A stretch of 44,568 bases of DNA from Pseudoflavonifractor intestinihominis (GCF_040096055.1 NZ_JBBMFK010000030.1:1-44568); one strand, 5' to 3'. Positions 22,675 to 33,300 are shown, counted from the stretch's first letter. Notes: generated by a model from the letters alone, not told the origin. Translations and numbers: made by a program.

Positions 22675-22715
22675 AGACCGCCCCCCGGCGCGTATCACGC
22701 GCCGGGGGGCGGTCT
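22675..22715 (+). terminator. Very strong hairpin after the FMN-binding lipoprotein gene
   Basis: Perfect 19-bp stem (22675-22693 with 22697-22715) with a 3-nt loop, followed only by TGTTATT. Probably a terminator for the plus-strand gene and perhaps for the minus-strand ABC operon arriving from the right. Confidence 0.7.
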
Positions 22716-22751
22716 GTTATTGGAGGGTGCAGCGTTCTGAGGGACGTTTTC

Positions 22752-22800
22752 CCCCATCCGCCCGGACTGCGGCCACCCGCCTTTCTCCAGTGGGGAAGAC
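22752..22800 (+). repeat. Degenerate REP-like repeat
   Basis: CCCCCATCCGCCC...GGCCACC...CTTTCTCCAGTGGGGAAG resembles the palindromic units at 8689 and 30208 but with several mismatches. Confidence 0.5.
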
Positions 22801-22805
22801 TTTTT

Positions 22806-24842
22806 TCAGTCCAGGGGAACGGCCTCGACCTGGGGGAGGCCGCCGTCCGCCTCTTCGGTGGAGCTGTTCTCCTCCTGGACGGTGTCGGCGGCGCCGGGGT
22901 CGCCGGGGGAGCGGAGCATATCCTCCGTGTGGGTGGTCAGCTGGTGAGTTCCGTCGATCAGCCCCAGCTCCTCCAGACAGGCGATGGTGTCGGTGGCGGT
23001 GGTCTGGAGGCCGATGGTGACGGTGGTGCTCCAGTCGTGCTCCCGCAGCTGGCCGTACTGGTCGGTGTCGGTGACGGTCTTGAAGAAGGTCAGCTCGATG
23101 TCGGCCAGGGAGCAGGTGTCGTTGCGCGCCTTGTCGTCAAAGAGATACCGCTGTCCCAGCCGTCCGGCGGCCAGGTCGGACCGCACCGCCGCCAGCAGGG
23201 CGTTCCGGTCGGCCTCGGTGAGCACATCCAGGTCGGTGTAGGTCTGCTGGCCGGCGTCGTACACGCTTTGCAGGGAGGCCTCCACCAGATTGCCGAAGGC
23301 GTCCTGGCTCTCCACGCCGGAGAAGTAGGCGTCCTCCGCGGAGCCGGGGGCGTTGACGATGCTGTTGAGCAGGGAGGCCACGGAATTGGGGTCCTCCAGG
23401 TCGGTGGAGTAGAGCTGCAGGTCGTAAGACCGCATCAGCTGGGAGCCGTCGGCCATGTCGTAGTAGAAGTACACGGTCTGGGACTGGGTCAGGGTCTGGT
23501 CTGGGTTCTCCGGGTCATAGCCCGTGGAGTAGCGGTCCTGCTCCAGCCGGGCCTGAAGCTCCCTCTGGTTCTGGGCGATGGCCTGGTGAAGGGCCAGGGC
23601 CGCCTCAATATCCTCGCTGTCGGTCAGGTGGGCGCCGAAGTGGGAGGCGCTGTCGCTGGGGAAGGTATAGGGGCCCTCCAGGTAGAGGGACACCACGTCG
23701 TACCGGGAGGGGGCCCGGTTGAAGCCGATGAGGTCGTAGTGCATGGCCAGGGCGGCGGCGGTGAGCACCAGGCACAGGGCCAGGGCCCCCTTCCAGCTCC
23801 GGCGGAGCACCCGGAAGGTCTTGCGCAGGAGCATCTCGGCGGCAAAGTAGCCCACCAGGCCGCCCAGCAGGAGCAGGCCCAGCAGGGGCCACATGCCCCC
23901 GGGCAGGAGGGAGCGGAACAGCTGGTGGAGGAAGATGCCGATGGTGACGGCGGTGCAGAGGGCCACGCCGTACTTGAACACGGGCCGCACCCACTTGACG
24001 GCCACCACGTCACCGGCGGTCTCCAGGGACCGGACCCGGTACACCAGCAGGCCAACGGCGGAGAGCGCCAGGCCCACCAGGGCGTAGGCCAGGGCGGCGG
24101 CCAGGCCGGTGAAGAAATAGCCGCCGTCCTCGCCCATCCGGACGCCGCTCTCCCGGTAGAGCACGATGAAGGGGGAGAGCCACTGGGCCAGCTGGGACAT
24201 GGCGGGCCAGCCGTAGTAGCCGTAGACGAACTGGCGGAACAGCTCGCTGAGGAGCTGGTACATGCCGAAGGCCAGGAAGTTGAGGATGCCGTAGAACACG
24301 GGCAGAGCCACGATATGGCCCACAAAGAGGGCGCAGAAGGCGGCAAAGGAGTAGAAGAACAAGGCGAAGCACACCTGGGCGATGAGCCACTGGAGCAGGG
24401 GCCCCACGGCCAGGGCCCCGGTGAGGGCCTCCACCGCCAGGATGCACAGGAACACCGCCGCCAGGGGCAGCACCAGGAAGCTGAGGCCGGACAGGTAGTT
24501 GGTCAGGTACAGCCCCTCCCGCCGGATGGGCAGGGCGTGGTAGAGCTGGACGCTGCGGCTGTTGTAGAGGTAGGAGAACACGGCCATGGCGCTGACGATG
24601 GACCACAGCGCCGACAGCATCAGGCCCGTGGGGCTGACAAAGCCCACCAGGTCCAGGGCCACGCTGTTAAGGTCCAGGGCGTCGTGCCGGTCCAGCCAGG
24701 TCAGCAGGAAGGTCAGGGGGATGAGCAGCAGAATGGCCCCGTAGGACCCCCAGATGGGCCAGAAGCGCTTCAGGTTTTTGCGGTACAGGGTGGAATTCCA
24801 CCAGGGGTTGGGCCCCTTAGAGCACGATGTCGCGGACGGCAT
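22806..24842 (-). CDS. ABC-2-type transporter permease with large extracytoplasmic domain
   Basis: A ~678-residue membrane protein. About a dozen hydrophobic helices fill residues ~25-390, followed by a ~280-residue hydrophilic domain rich in Asp/Gln/Ser, presumably outside the cell, with an acidic tail. The cytosolic start is MPSATSCSK at 24842, with GGAGG 8 nt upstream; the gene overlaps the ATPase gene by 26 nt. With the ATPase and the YtrA-type GntR regulator it forms a three-gene operon. Similar operons respond to cell-wall-active antibiotics or peptides; the substrate here is unknown. Confidence 0.85.
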   Translation of the reverse strand: MPSATSCSKGPNPWWNSTLYRKNLKRFWPIWGSYGAILLLIPLTFLLTWLDRHDALDLNSVALDLVGFVSPTGLMLSALWSIVSAMAVFSYLYNSRSVQLYHALPIRREGLYLTNYLSGLSFLVLPLAAVFLCILAVEALTGALAVGPLLQWLIAQVCFALFFYSFAAFCALFVGHIVALPVFYGILNFLAFGMYQLLSELFRQFVYGYYGWPAMSQLAQWLSPFIVLYRESGVRMGEDGGYFFTGLAAALAYALVGLALSAVGLLVYRVRSLETAGDVVAVKWVRPVFKYGVALCTAVTIGIFLHQLFRSLLPGGMWPLLGLLLLGGLVGYFAAEMLLRKTFRVLRRSWKGALALCLVLTAAALAMHYDLIGFNRAPSRYDVVSLYLEGPYTFPSDSASHFGAHLTDSEDIEAALALHQAIAQNQRELQARLEQDRYSTGYDPENPDQTLTQSQTVYFYYDMADGSQLMRSYDLQLYSTDLEDPNSVASLLNSIVNAPGSAEDAYFSGVESQDAFGNLVEASLQSVYDAGQQTYTDLDVLTEADRNALLAAVRSDLAAGRLGQRYLFDDKARNDTCSLADIELTFFKTVTDTDQYGQLREHDWSTTVTIGLQTTATDTIACLEELGLIDGTHQLTTHTEDMLRSPGDPGAADTVQEENSSTEEADGGLPQVEAVPLD

Positions 24843-25719
24843 AGTCCTCACCTCCCAGTTCATAGATGAAAATCTCCTCCAGGGTCAAAGGCAGGGCCTC
24901 CATGAGGATGGGGGCGTACACCGCCAGCCGGTTGGTCACGTCGGTGGCGTTGCCCCGGACGATCAGGGTGTGGATGCGGCCCACGTGGGACACATGGAGC
25001 ACCTCCATGTCGTCGGGCAGCTTGGGCAGCTCCTTCTCCTGAAACACCACCTGCATCTTCACCAGGTTCTCCTGCAAATCGCTGAGGGACCGCTCGATGA
25101 GCACCTTGCCCCGGCTGAGGATGCCCACATGGTCGCACACGTCCTCCAGCTCCCGCAGGTTGTGGGAGGACACCAGCACCGTGGTGCCGTGTTCCGCCAC
25201 GTCCCCCATCAGCAGGCTCCACACCTGCCGGCGCATCACCGGGTCCAGGCCGTCCACCGGCTCATCCAGCACCAGGATGTCCGGCCGGCAGCACAGGGCC
25301 AGCCAGAAGGCGGCCTGCTTCTGCATGCCCTTGGACAGACGGCGGATGGCCCGCTTCTCGTCGATGCCGGAGAACACCTCCCGCAGGGCGTCGTACCGCT
25401 TCATGTCGAACCGGGGGTAGAAGCCCCGGTAAAAGGCGGCCATGTCCGCCGTGGAGGCGGAGAGGAAGTAGTACAGGTCGTCGGGGATGGAGGCGATGCG
25501 GGCCTTCACCGCCGGATTCTCGTAGATGGGGACCCCGTCGGCCAGCACCTGGCCGCTGTCCTGCCGCCACACGCCGGTGATGTGCCGCAGCAGGGTGGAC
25601 TTGCCCGCGCCGTTGGGGCCCACCAGCCCGTAAATGGAAGCGGTGGGCACCGTCATGTTCAGCCCGTCCAGCGCCCGAAAGCCGTCAAAGCTCTTGACCA
25701 GCTCCTTTACCTCGATCAT
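24817..25719 (-). CDS. ABC transporter ATP-binding protein
   Basis: A 300-residue ATPase partner of the downstream permease. It has Walker A GPNGAGKST (residues ~35-43), the signature region RLSKGMQKQ and Walker B DILVLDEPVDGLD; the C-terminal ~80 residues are a regulatory extension. The ATG at 25719 overlaps the stop of the GntR gene (ATGA), indicating translational coupling. The family (YtrB-like exporters or sensors) pairs with GntR regulators of the YtrA group. Confidence 0.92.
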   Translation of the reverse strand: MIEVKELVKSFDGFRALDGLNMTVPTASIYGLVGPNGAGKSTLLRHITGVWRQDSGQVLADGVPIYENPAVKARIASIPDDLYYFLSASTADMAAFYRGFYPRFDMKRYDALREVFSGIDEKRAIRRLSKGMQKQAAFWLALCCRPDILVLDEPVDGLDPVMRRQVWSLLMGDVAEHGTTVLVSSHNLRELEDVCDHVGILSRGKVLIERSLSDLQENLVKMQVVFQEKELPKLPDDMEVLHVSHVGRIHTLIVRGNATDVTNRLAVYAPILMEALPLTLEEIFIYELGGEDYAVRDIVL

Positions 25720-26108
25720 TGCGCTCTTTCCTCCTTCAAACCGGCGGGATTCTGTCCCGCCGCCGTCACACGCATGGCCAGCTCCTCCGCCGACAGCCCC
25801 AGAAACAGCAGCTCCGCCGCCGAGCGGTCGAACTGGCGCAGCAGCTCCTCCCGCCGCTGCTCCTTCACATCCCTCCCCGGGGCGGCAAAGGAGCCCTTCC
25901 CCGGCTGGGAGGTGAGATACCCCTCCGCCTCCAGGGCCTCGTAGGCCCGCTGGATGGTGTTGGGGTTGATGGCCAGGGAGGCCGCCAGGGCCCGCACGGA
26001 GGGCAGCTTGTCGCCGGCCTGGATGGCCCCGGTGACCACCAGATGGCGCAGGCCCTCCTTGATCTGTTCGTAGATGGGACGCTGGTCCCGGTAGTTGAGA
26101 GAGATCAT
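25716..26108 (-). CDS. GntR-family (YtrA-type) transcriptional regulator
   Basis: A 130-residue repressor. The winged helix lies at residues ~10-75 (RPIYEQIKEGLRHLVVTG, LPSVRALAASLAINPNTIQRAYEAL) and is followed by the short helical dimerisation tail of the YtrA subgroup. The ATG at 26108 has AAAGGAG at 7 nt; the longer reading from 26180 runs through the operator and is rejected. It is first in the operon and its predicted operator lies in its own leader, so autorepression is likely. Confidence 0.92.
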   Translation of the reverse strand: MISLNYRDQRPIYEQIKEGLRHLVVTGAIQAGDKLPSVRALAASLAINPNTIQRAYEALEAEGYLTSQPGKGSFAAPGRDVKEQRREELLRQFDRSAAELLFLGLSAEELAMRVTAAGQNPAGLKEERAQ

Positions 26109-26145
26109 GGCACGCTCCTTTCCATGGGCGCGGGACGCCGCGCCC

Positions 26146-26177
26146 ACTGTATGAGCTCTCTTGGTACAGTCAGTATA
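26146..26177 (-). promoter_or_regulatory. Promoter -10 and operator of the GntR-ABC operon
   Basis: On the minus strand TATACT (26177-26172) is followed one base later by the perfect inverted repeat ACTGTA-13 nt-TACAGT (26170-26146). Its position over the transcription start fits repression by the GntR protein. No good -35 is visible. Confidence 0.65.
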
Positions 26178-26240
26178 CACGGCCCGGTCTGAAAAGACTT
26201 TAAGAAATTATGATATTTCTTTCAAAAATGCCGTTCCGAC

Positions 26241-26269
26241 ATGACAGGACATCCTTGACGCGCTATAAT
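26241..26269 (+). promoter_or_regulatory. Sigma-A promoter of the HD-domain gene
   Basis: ATGACA, 17-nt spacer, TATAAT. Confidence 0.75.
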
Positions 26270-26342
26270 ATAGTTGAAACTGTATAGAACCGGCCGTCCC
26301 GGCCCGCCGGGACGAGATAAGCGATGAAAAGGGGAACGTTGG

Positions 26343-26831
26343 ATGACGGTAATCAACGATGTCAACTGGCGGTGCTTTCTGGACTGCGTGGGGGACCTGC
26401 TCTTCACGCCTGAGGTGCAGTCCATGCGGAACATCCCCCACCACCCGGGTACCACCTGCTACGAGCACTCGGTGTTCGTGGCCTATGCGGCCTTCCGCAT
26501 GGCCCGGCGCTGGAATCTGGACTACATGGCCGCGGCCCGGTGCGGCCTGCTCCACGACCTGTACCTCTACGACCCCCGGGACAAGTCGGCCCACCCGGGC
26601 AACCAGTGCTTTGACCACCCGGTCTTTGCCCTGCGCAACGCCGAGGCCCTGTGCGGGCGGCTGACGGAAAAGGAACGGAATATCATCATCTCCCACATGT
26701 GGCCCCTGGCCAAGCGGCGGCCCCGCAGCGCCGAGGCGGCGGTGGTCAACCTGGCCGACAAGGCCTGCGCCACCGCCGAGGTGCTGGGCTACTGGCGCCG
26801 CTCCCGGGTGCGGGAAAAGGCCATGGGCTGA
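26343..26831 (+). CDS. HD-domain phosphohydrolase
   Basis: A 162-residue single-domain protein. Metal-binding residues are visible: His42 in CYEHSVFV, His71-Asp72 in LLHDLYLYD, and His in IISHMWPL; ADKACATAE near the C-terminus carries the last Asp of the HD fold. Enzymes of this size hydrolyse nucleotides or other phosphate esters; the substrate cannot be told. It is a monocistronic unit with its own promoter and terminator. Confidence 0.85.
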   Translation: MTVINDVNWRCFLDCVGDLLFTPEVQSMRNIPHHPGTTCYEHSVFVAYAAFRMARRWNLDYMAAARCGLLHDLYLYDPRDKSAHPGNQCFDHPVFALRNAEALCGRLTEKERNIIISHMWPLAKRRPRSAEAAVVNLADKACATAEVLGYWRRSRVREKAMG

Positions 26832-26850
26832 CGGCAGAGGAGACGGAAGA

Positions 26851-26881
26851 AAAAGGGAACCCGTTGCCGGTTCCCTTTTTT
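26851..26881 (+). terminator. Terminator after the HD-domain gene
   Basis: Stem AAAAGGGAACC/GGTTCCCTTTT followed by further T. Confidence 0.88.
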
Positions 26882-27038
26882 CTCCCCTGTTTTGACGAAA
26901 AAAGGGAAAATTGTCCCCGAAACGGCTGGCAGAATGGCCGTGGGCGGGGGATATGAAGGGGGGAAATTGTGCATTTTTACGAGAGTGGGTTTCGGCGTGG
27001 TAAAATTTCAAAATCACGGTGCATTTTGCGTAAATATT

Positions 27039-27047
27039 TGATATAAT
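27039..27047 (+). promoter_or_regulatory. Extended -10 promoter upstream of the glmU-like gene
   Basis: TGATATAAT is a consensus extended -10. A direct repeat CGTAAATAT flanks it (27029 and 27059), and a GC-rich hairpin (about 27068-27094) lies in the leader. The gap 26882-27120 has no gene. Confidence 0.6.
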
Positions 27048-27120
27048 CTATCCGTATCCGTAAATATGGCGCCCACCCGTCCGGGCGGTGCGCCCATTCT
27101 ATCAGACGAGGTGACAGCAT

Positions 27121-28320
27121 ATGGGGCCCATGGGCGCCATTGTTTTTCTTCCGCGGGAGGGCGACACCTCTTCGCTGATGCTGGAGGATCTCCTCTTTGA
27201 CCCGGCCGCCGCGTGGCTGTCCGCCGCGCTGGAGCGCTCCGGGGTGGAGCGGTTCCTCGTGGTCTGTCACGACGACGACCGGGAGCGGGCCGGGGCCTGT
27301 TTCCCGGGAGGGACCGAGTTCGTCACCGATGGCGCCGAGGATGCCGCCGGACAGCTCACCGCCTTCCTCACCGCGCTGGAGGGGAATGTGGCGGTGTTTA
27401 CCCGGCCTGTGTTCCTGGATGACCGGGGCGCGGCCCGCCTGGCCGGGGACGAGGAGCTGCCCCGGGGCGAGGACACCGGCGTGTACCGCATCTCCGCCGC
27501 GGCCCTCAAGGAGGCGGTGGAGGGCGGCGAGGACTTTGTCACCGCCGTGCGTGCCGGCAGCCATTTCGGCCTGAAGAGCGGCAGCTATGAGGGCCTGCTC
27601 CCCCTGGACGACAGCGCCCCCACCTGGGACAGCGCCCAGTATTTTGCCCGCCACGCCTCCATCGACCGGCTGCGCAGCGAGTTCATCCTTCCGCCGGTCC
27701 GGTTCGTGGACGTGGAGAACGCCTACATCGGCCCCCGCGCCACCGTGGGCGGCGGCACGGTGATCCTCCCCGGCACCATTCTCCGGGGCCGCACCAGCGT
27801 GGGCCGCTTCTGCGAGATCGGCCCCAACGCCATGATCCGGGACTGCATCGTGGGGGACCACGTGACCGTCAACGCCTCCCAGCTCAACGAGAGCACCGTG
27901 GAAGAGGGGGTCATGATCGGCCCCTTCGCCCACATCCGCCCGGGCTGCCGGGTGGGCAGGAACGTGAAGGTGGGCGACTTTGTGACCCTGAAGAACTCCA
28001 CCGTGGGCGAGGGCAGCAAGATCTCCCGCCTGACCTACGTGGGCGACTGCGACGTGGGCGAGCGGGCCAACCTGGGCAGCGGCACGGTCACCGTCAACTA
28101 TGACGGCACCAGCAAGTACCGCACCGTCATCGGCGACGGGGCCTTCATCGGCTGCAACACCAACCTGGTGGCCCCCGTGAAGGTGGGCGACGGCGCCTAC
28201 ACCGCCGCCGGCAGCACCATCACCGACGACGTGCCCGCCGACTCCCTGGCCATCGCCCGCAGCGTCCAGGTGGTCAAGAAGCAGTGGGCCGCCAAGCGGC
28301 GCAAGCGCTCCGGCCGGTAA
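27121..28320 (+). CDS. GlmU-like protein with degenerate uridylyltransferase domain and altered acetyltransferase site
   Basis: Position before prs-pth-mfd and the C-terminal half identify it as the glmU locus. Residues ~195-385 are the left-handed beta-helix acetyltransferase domain (GPFAHIRPG, NYDGTSKYRT, IGCNTNLVAPV, AAGSTITDDVP). Compared with E. coli GlmU, Arg333, Lys351, Tyr366, Asn386 and Lys392 are kept as Arg273, Lys291, Tyr306, Asn326 and Lys332, but the catalytic base His363 is Arg303 (CGC at 28027-28029). The N-terminal ~190 residues are shorter than the usual ~230 and lack the LAAGxGTRM motif. A catalytically altered or non-catalytic protein is therefore possible. The ATG at 27121 has GAGGTGA upstream. 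Confidence 0.8.
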   Translation: MGPMGAIVFLPREGDTSSLMLEDLLFDPAAAWLSAALERSGVERFLVVCHDDDRERAGACFPGGTEFVTDGAEDAAGQLTAFLTALEGNVAVFTRPVFLDDRGAARLAGDEELPRGEDTGVYRISAAALKEAVEGGEDFVTAVRAGSHFGLKSGSYEGLLPLDDSAPTWDSAQYFARHASIDRLRSEFILPPVRFVDVENAYIGPRATVGGGTVILPGTILRGRTSVGRFCEIGPNAMIRDCIVGDHVTVNASQLNESTVEEGVMIGPFAHIRPGCRVGRNVKVGDFVTLKNSTVGEGSKISRLTYVGDCDVGERANLGSGTVTVNYDGTSKYRTVIGDGAFIGCNTNLVAPVKVGDGAYTAAGSTITDDVPADSLAIARSVQVVKKQWAAKRRKRSGR

Positions 28321-28423
28321 GGGCCGGACCATAGAGCGGAATCAATCCGCGCGAGAGAGGGAACGACCGCGCCTGGCGCGGGAAAAATATAGAAACAACA
28401 AAAGAAATGAGAGGATGTAGAAG

Positions 28424-29383
<960 letters not shown>

Positions 29384-29551
29384 GAAGCGCTGAGCCGTCG
29401 TGAGCAGGGCGGATGGACCGGAGCGAGGGCGCGAAACCGAAGGACCGCATAGCGGGCCTGTTTCAAGCCCGAGTCGGAGGGAAGCCGCCCGTCGCGAACA
29501 GGCGAAGCGTGACAAGAAACGCCAGACGGAACAGAACCAAAAACCGAATCC
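29384..29551. other. Non-coding gap between prs and the terminator
   Basis: 168 nt of GC-rich sequence that leaves a frame open into pth (from 29413). The frame is rich in Arg/Lys/Ala and lacks a ribosome binding site; I see no gene or clear structure in it. Confidence 0.5.
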
Positions 29552-29580
29552 GGGGGCGGAGCTTTGCTCCGCCCCCTTTT
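29552..29580 (+). terminator. Terminator between prs and pth
   Basis: Stem GGGGGCGGAGC/GCTCCGCCCCC (29552-29562 with 29566-29576), loop TTT, then TTTT. pth starts 25 nt later, so either some readthrough occurs or pth has a promoter inside 29384-29551. Confidence 0.85.
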
Positions 29581-29604
29581 AACCTGTCAAGGGAGTTCAT
29601 GATT

Positions 29605-30195
29605 ATGCTGTTTGGAAAAAAGACCGGGGGCGTGGAGTGGCTGGTGGTGTGCCTGGGCAACCCGGGGGACAAGTATGAGAACACCCGCCACAACGTGGGC
29701 TTTATGGTGGCCGACCAGCTGGCCGAACGGAAGAACATCCCCGTCCAGCGGCTCAAGTTCAAGGCCCTGACCAACACCACCCAGTTGGGCGGCGCCCAGG
29801 TGCTGCTGATGAAGCCGGTGACCTATATGAACCTGTCCGGCGAGGCGGTGCGCCAGGCCGCCGACTTCTATAAAGTGCCTCCCGAGCATGTACTGGTGGT
29901 GAGCGACGACGTGTCCCTGCCCGTGGGACGGCTGCGCATCCGCCGCAGCGGCTCCGCCGGCGGCCACAACGGCCTGAAAAATATCATCCAGCAGCTGGGC
30001 ACCGACCAGTTCCCCCGGCTCAAGGTGGGGGTGGGGGAGAAGCCCCACCCGGACTACGACCTGGCCGACTGGGTGCTGGGCAAGTTCACCGGCGAGGACA
30101 AGAAGGCCATCGACGCCGCCGTCAAGCGGGCCGCCGACGCGGTGGAGTGCTATATCCAGGACGGCCCCGACAAGGCCATGAGCCGCTTCAACTGA
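29605..30195 (+). CDS. pth: Peptidyl-tRNA hydrolase
   Basis: Releases peptides from drop-off peptidyl-tRNA in the cytosol. The protein of 196 residues matches the family. The substrate-site motif LGNPG is followed by NTRHNVGF with the catalytic His, VVSDDVSLPVGRLRIR holds the activating Asp, and GGHNGLKNI is present. The ATG at 29605 is 9 nt from GGGAG; the ATG at 29599 is only 3 nt away, and the upstream frame to 29413 includes a terminator and is rejected. Confidence 0.95.
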   Translation: MLFGKKTGGVEWLVVCLGNPGDKYENTRHNVGFMVADQLAERKNIPVQRLKFKALTNTTQLGGAQVLLMKPVTYMNLSGEAVRQAADFYKVPPEHVLVVSDDVSLPVGRLRIRRSGSAGGHNGLKNIIQQLGTDQFPRLKVGVGEKPHPDYDLADWVLGKFTGEDKKAIDAAVKRAADAVECYIQDGPDKAMSRFN

Positions 30196-30207
30196 GTTCG
30201 GGGTCTT

Positions 30208-30262
30208 CCCCTCATCCGCCCCAGTGTGCGCACTGGGGCGCCTTCCCCCTGGGGGGAAGGCT
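30208..30262 (+). repeat. REP-like palindromic repeat between pth and mfd
   Basis: 55-nt unit nearly identical to 18312-18366, with an AGTGTGCGCACT palindrome and CCTTCCCCC/GGGGGAAGG. It is followed 18 nt later by TTTTTTT. Confidence 0.8.
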
Positions 30263-30307
30263 TTGCCGCTCCAAGCCTGATTTTTTTAGAACTGTGAGGT
30301 GTATCCC

Positions 30308-33300
30308 GTGAAGGAACTGGCAACCATGGTAACCGCAATCCCGGAATTCCAGCGCCTGGCCGCGGCGGTGGACGGCGGCGGCTGTCCCGCCGCGTTCACC
30401 GGAGTGTCCCCCGTCCACCGGGCCCATATGGCCGCCGGGCTGCGGCAGGCCCTGGGCCGGAGCGTGGTGGTGCTGTGCGCCGACGAGGCCGAGGCCGACC
30501 GGATGGCCCGGGACCTGGCCTTCCTGACCGGGGAGCAGGTGCGCACCCTCACCGCCCGGGAGTTCACCTTCCACCACGCGGCGGTGGTCTCCCGCCAGTG
30601 GGAGCACAGGCGGCTGTCCGTGCTGCGGGCCCTGGCGGCGGGGGAGTGCCCCCTGCTGGTGTGCACCATCGAGGGCGCCCTGGAGCGGACCATCCCCAAG
30701 ACCCTGCTGACCCAGGCCTCCCAGTGCCTGCGGGTGGGGGAGAGCTACGACCTCAGCGAGCTGGCAGACACCCTCACCGCCGCCGGGTACACCCGCTGCG
30801 AGCAGGTGGAGGGCGTGGGCCAGTTCGCCCTCCGGGGCGGCATCCTGGACTTCTACTCTCCCGCTGAGGACGGCCCCATCCGGGTGGAGTTCTTCGGCGA
30901 CGAGGCCGACTCCATGGGCCTGTTCGACGTGAACACCCAGCGCCGGGTGGAGAACCGGAAGAGCGCCGAGATCCTCCCGGCGGCGGAGGTGCTGCCCCAG
31001 TTCGCCCCCGGCGGGTACGCCGGGCTGCTGGAGGCCATGGACGGCCTGATCGCCAAGGCCAAGCGCCGCAAGGACGGCGCCGACCTGGTCAAGACCCTGG
31101 AGGAGGACCGGGAGCGGCTGGCGGAGAACATGTCCTTCCCGGCCCTGGACCGGTACATCGCCCTGGTGTACCCCCACATGGCCACGGCGGCGGACTACTT
31201 CCCCGAGGACGCGGTGGTGCTCTTCAGCGAGAGCCCCCGGGTGGCGGAGCGGGCCAAGAACTACCTCTGGCAGCTGACCGAGGACGCCAAGGCCCTCATG
31301 GAGGCCGGGGTGCTGGCGGGGGAGCTGACCGAGTTCGCCCGCACCTTTGAGGAGCTGTGCGGCGTGCTGGAGGAGTGGCCGGTGGCCTATCTGGACAATT
31401 TCGTGGGCGCCCAGTACCCCCGGCGGCCCCGCACCCTCATCAACCTGCTGTGCAAGCAGCTGCCCTCCTACGGCGCCAGCCTGGAGACCGCCGTCTCCGA
31501 CCTGAGCCACTATCTGGGCGAAAATTTCTCCACCGTGGTGCTGGTGTCCAGCGAGCAGCGGGCCCTGAACCTCCAGGCCCTCCTGCGGGAGCAGGGGGTG
31601 AAGGCCGCGGTGGACTTCCTCCTCCACAAGCTGCCCGCCCCCGGCAAGGCGGTCATCGCCGTGGGCGGCCTGTCCGGCGGCATGGAGTACCCGGAGGCAA
31701 AATGCGCCGTCCTCACCGAGGGCCAGGCCGCCGGGGTGAAGAAGAAAAAGGTGAAGGCCGTCACCAACCGGCAGAAGCTGGGGTCTTACGCCGACCTGAG
31801 CGTGGGCGACCTGGTGGTCCACGAGCACCACGGCATCGGCCGGTACCAGGGCATGGTGAAGATGCCGGTGGACGGCATCCAGAAGGACTATGTGAAGATC
31901 GCCTACGCCGGGGCCGACGTGCTCTACGTGCCCGCCACCCAGCTGGACCTGGTGAGCAAGTATATCGGCGCGGGGGAGGACGCCCAGGAGACCAAGAAGC
32001 TGTCCAAGCTGGGGGGCGCCGACTGGGAAAAGGCCAAGACCCGGGCCAAAAAGGCGGTCAAGGACCTGGCTAAGGGCCTCATCCAGCTCTACGCCCAGCG
32101 GCAGCGCCAGCCCGGCTTCGCCTTTTCCCCCGACTCGGAGTGGATGCGGGAGTTTGAGGAGCAGTTCGAGTACACCGAGACCGACGACCAGCTCCGCTGC
32201 ATCGCGGAGATCAAGGGGGACATGGAGGCCCCCCGGCCCATGGACCGGCTGCTGTGCGGCGACGTGGGCTACGGCAAGACCGAGGTGGCCTTCCGGGCCA
32301 TCATGAAGTGCGTGCTGGACGGCAAGCAGGCCGCCATCCTGGTGCCCACCACCGTGCTGGCCCGGCAGCACTTCCTGTCCGCCAAGCAGCGCTTTGCCAA
32401 GTACCCGGTGGAGATCGACGTGGTGAGCCGCTTTCGCACCCCCGCCCAGATGAAGGAGACCCTCCGCCGGGTGGAGGCGGGGCAGATCGACCTGCTCATC
32501 GGCACCCACCGGCTATTCCAGAAGGACGTGAAGTTCAAGGACCTGGGACTGCTGGTCATCGACGAGGAGCAGCGCTTCGGCGTGGCCCACAAGGAGAAGC
32601 TCAAGGAGATGTCCCGCCAGGTGGACGTGCTCACTCTGTCCGCCACTCCCATCCCCCGCACCCTCAACATGGCCCTCTCGGGCATCCGGGACATGTCCAC
32701 CCTGGAGGAGCCCCCCTCCGACCGGCAGCCGGTGCAGACCTACGTGCTGGAACACGACTGGGGCGTGCTCTCCGACGCCATGCGCCGGGAGCTGGAGCGG
32801 GGCGGCCAGGTCTACTACCTCCACAACCGGGTGGACACCATCACCCGTACCGCCGCCCGTATCCGGGAGATGCTGGGGGAGGACGTGACCGTGGCCGTGG
32901 CCCACGGCAAGATGAGCCAGGAGGAGCTCAACGACGTGATGACCCGCATGAGCGAGGGGGAGGTGGACGTGCTGGTGTGCACCACCATCATCGAGACAGG
33001 CATCGACATCGCCAACGCCAACACCCTCATCATCGAGGACGCGGACAAGATGGGCCTGGCCCAGCTCCACCAGATCCGGGGCCGTGTGGGCCGGTCCAGC
33101 CGCCGGGCCTACGCCTACCTCACCTTCCGCCGGGGCAAGGTGCTCAGCGAGGTGGCCTCCAAGCGGCTGGGGGCCATCCGGGAGTTCGCCGAGTTCGGCT
33201 CCGGCTTCAAGATCGCCATGCGGGACCTGGAGATCAGAGGCGCAGGCAACGTGCTGGGCCCCGAGCAGTCCGGCTTCCTCATGAGCGTGGGCTATGACCT

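Noticed and set aside
29413..29604. Longer N-terminus for pth
   Set aside because: The extension runs through a Rho-independent terminator and has no ribosome binding site; the 29605 start gives the family length.
30212..32509. 765-codon minus-strand open frame opposite mfd
   Set aside because: Antisense shadow: His/Gly/Leu-rich, no recognisable domain, and mfd on the plus strand is complete.
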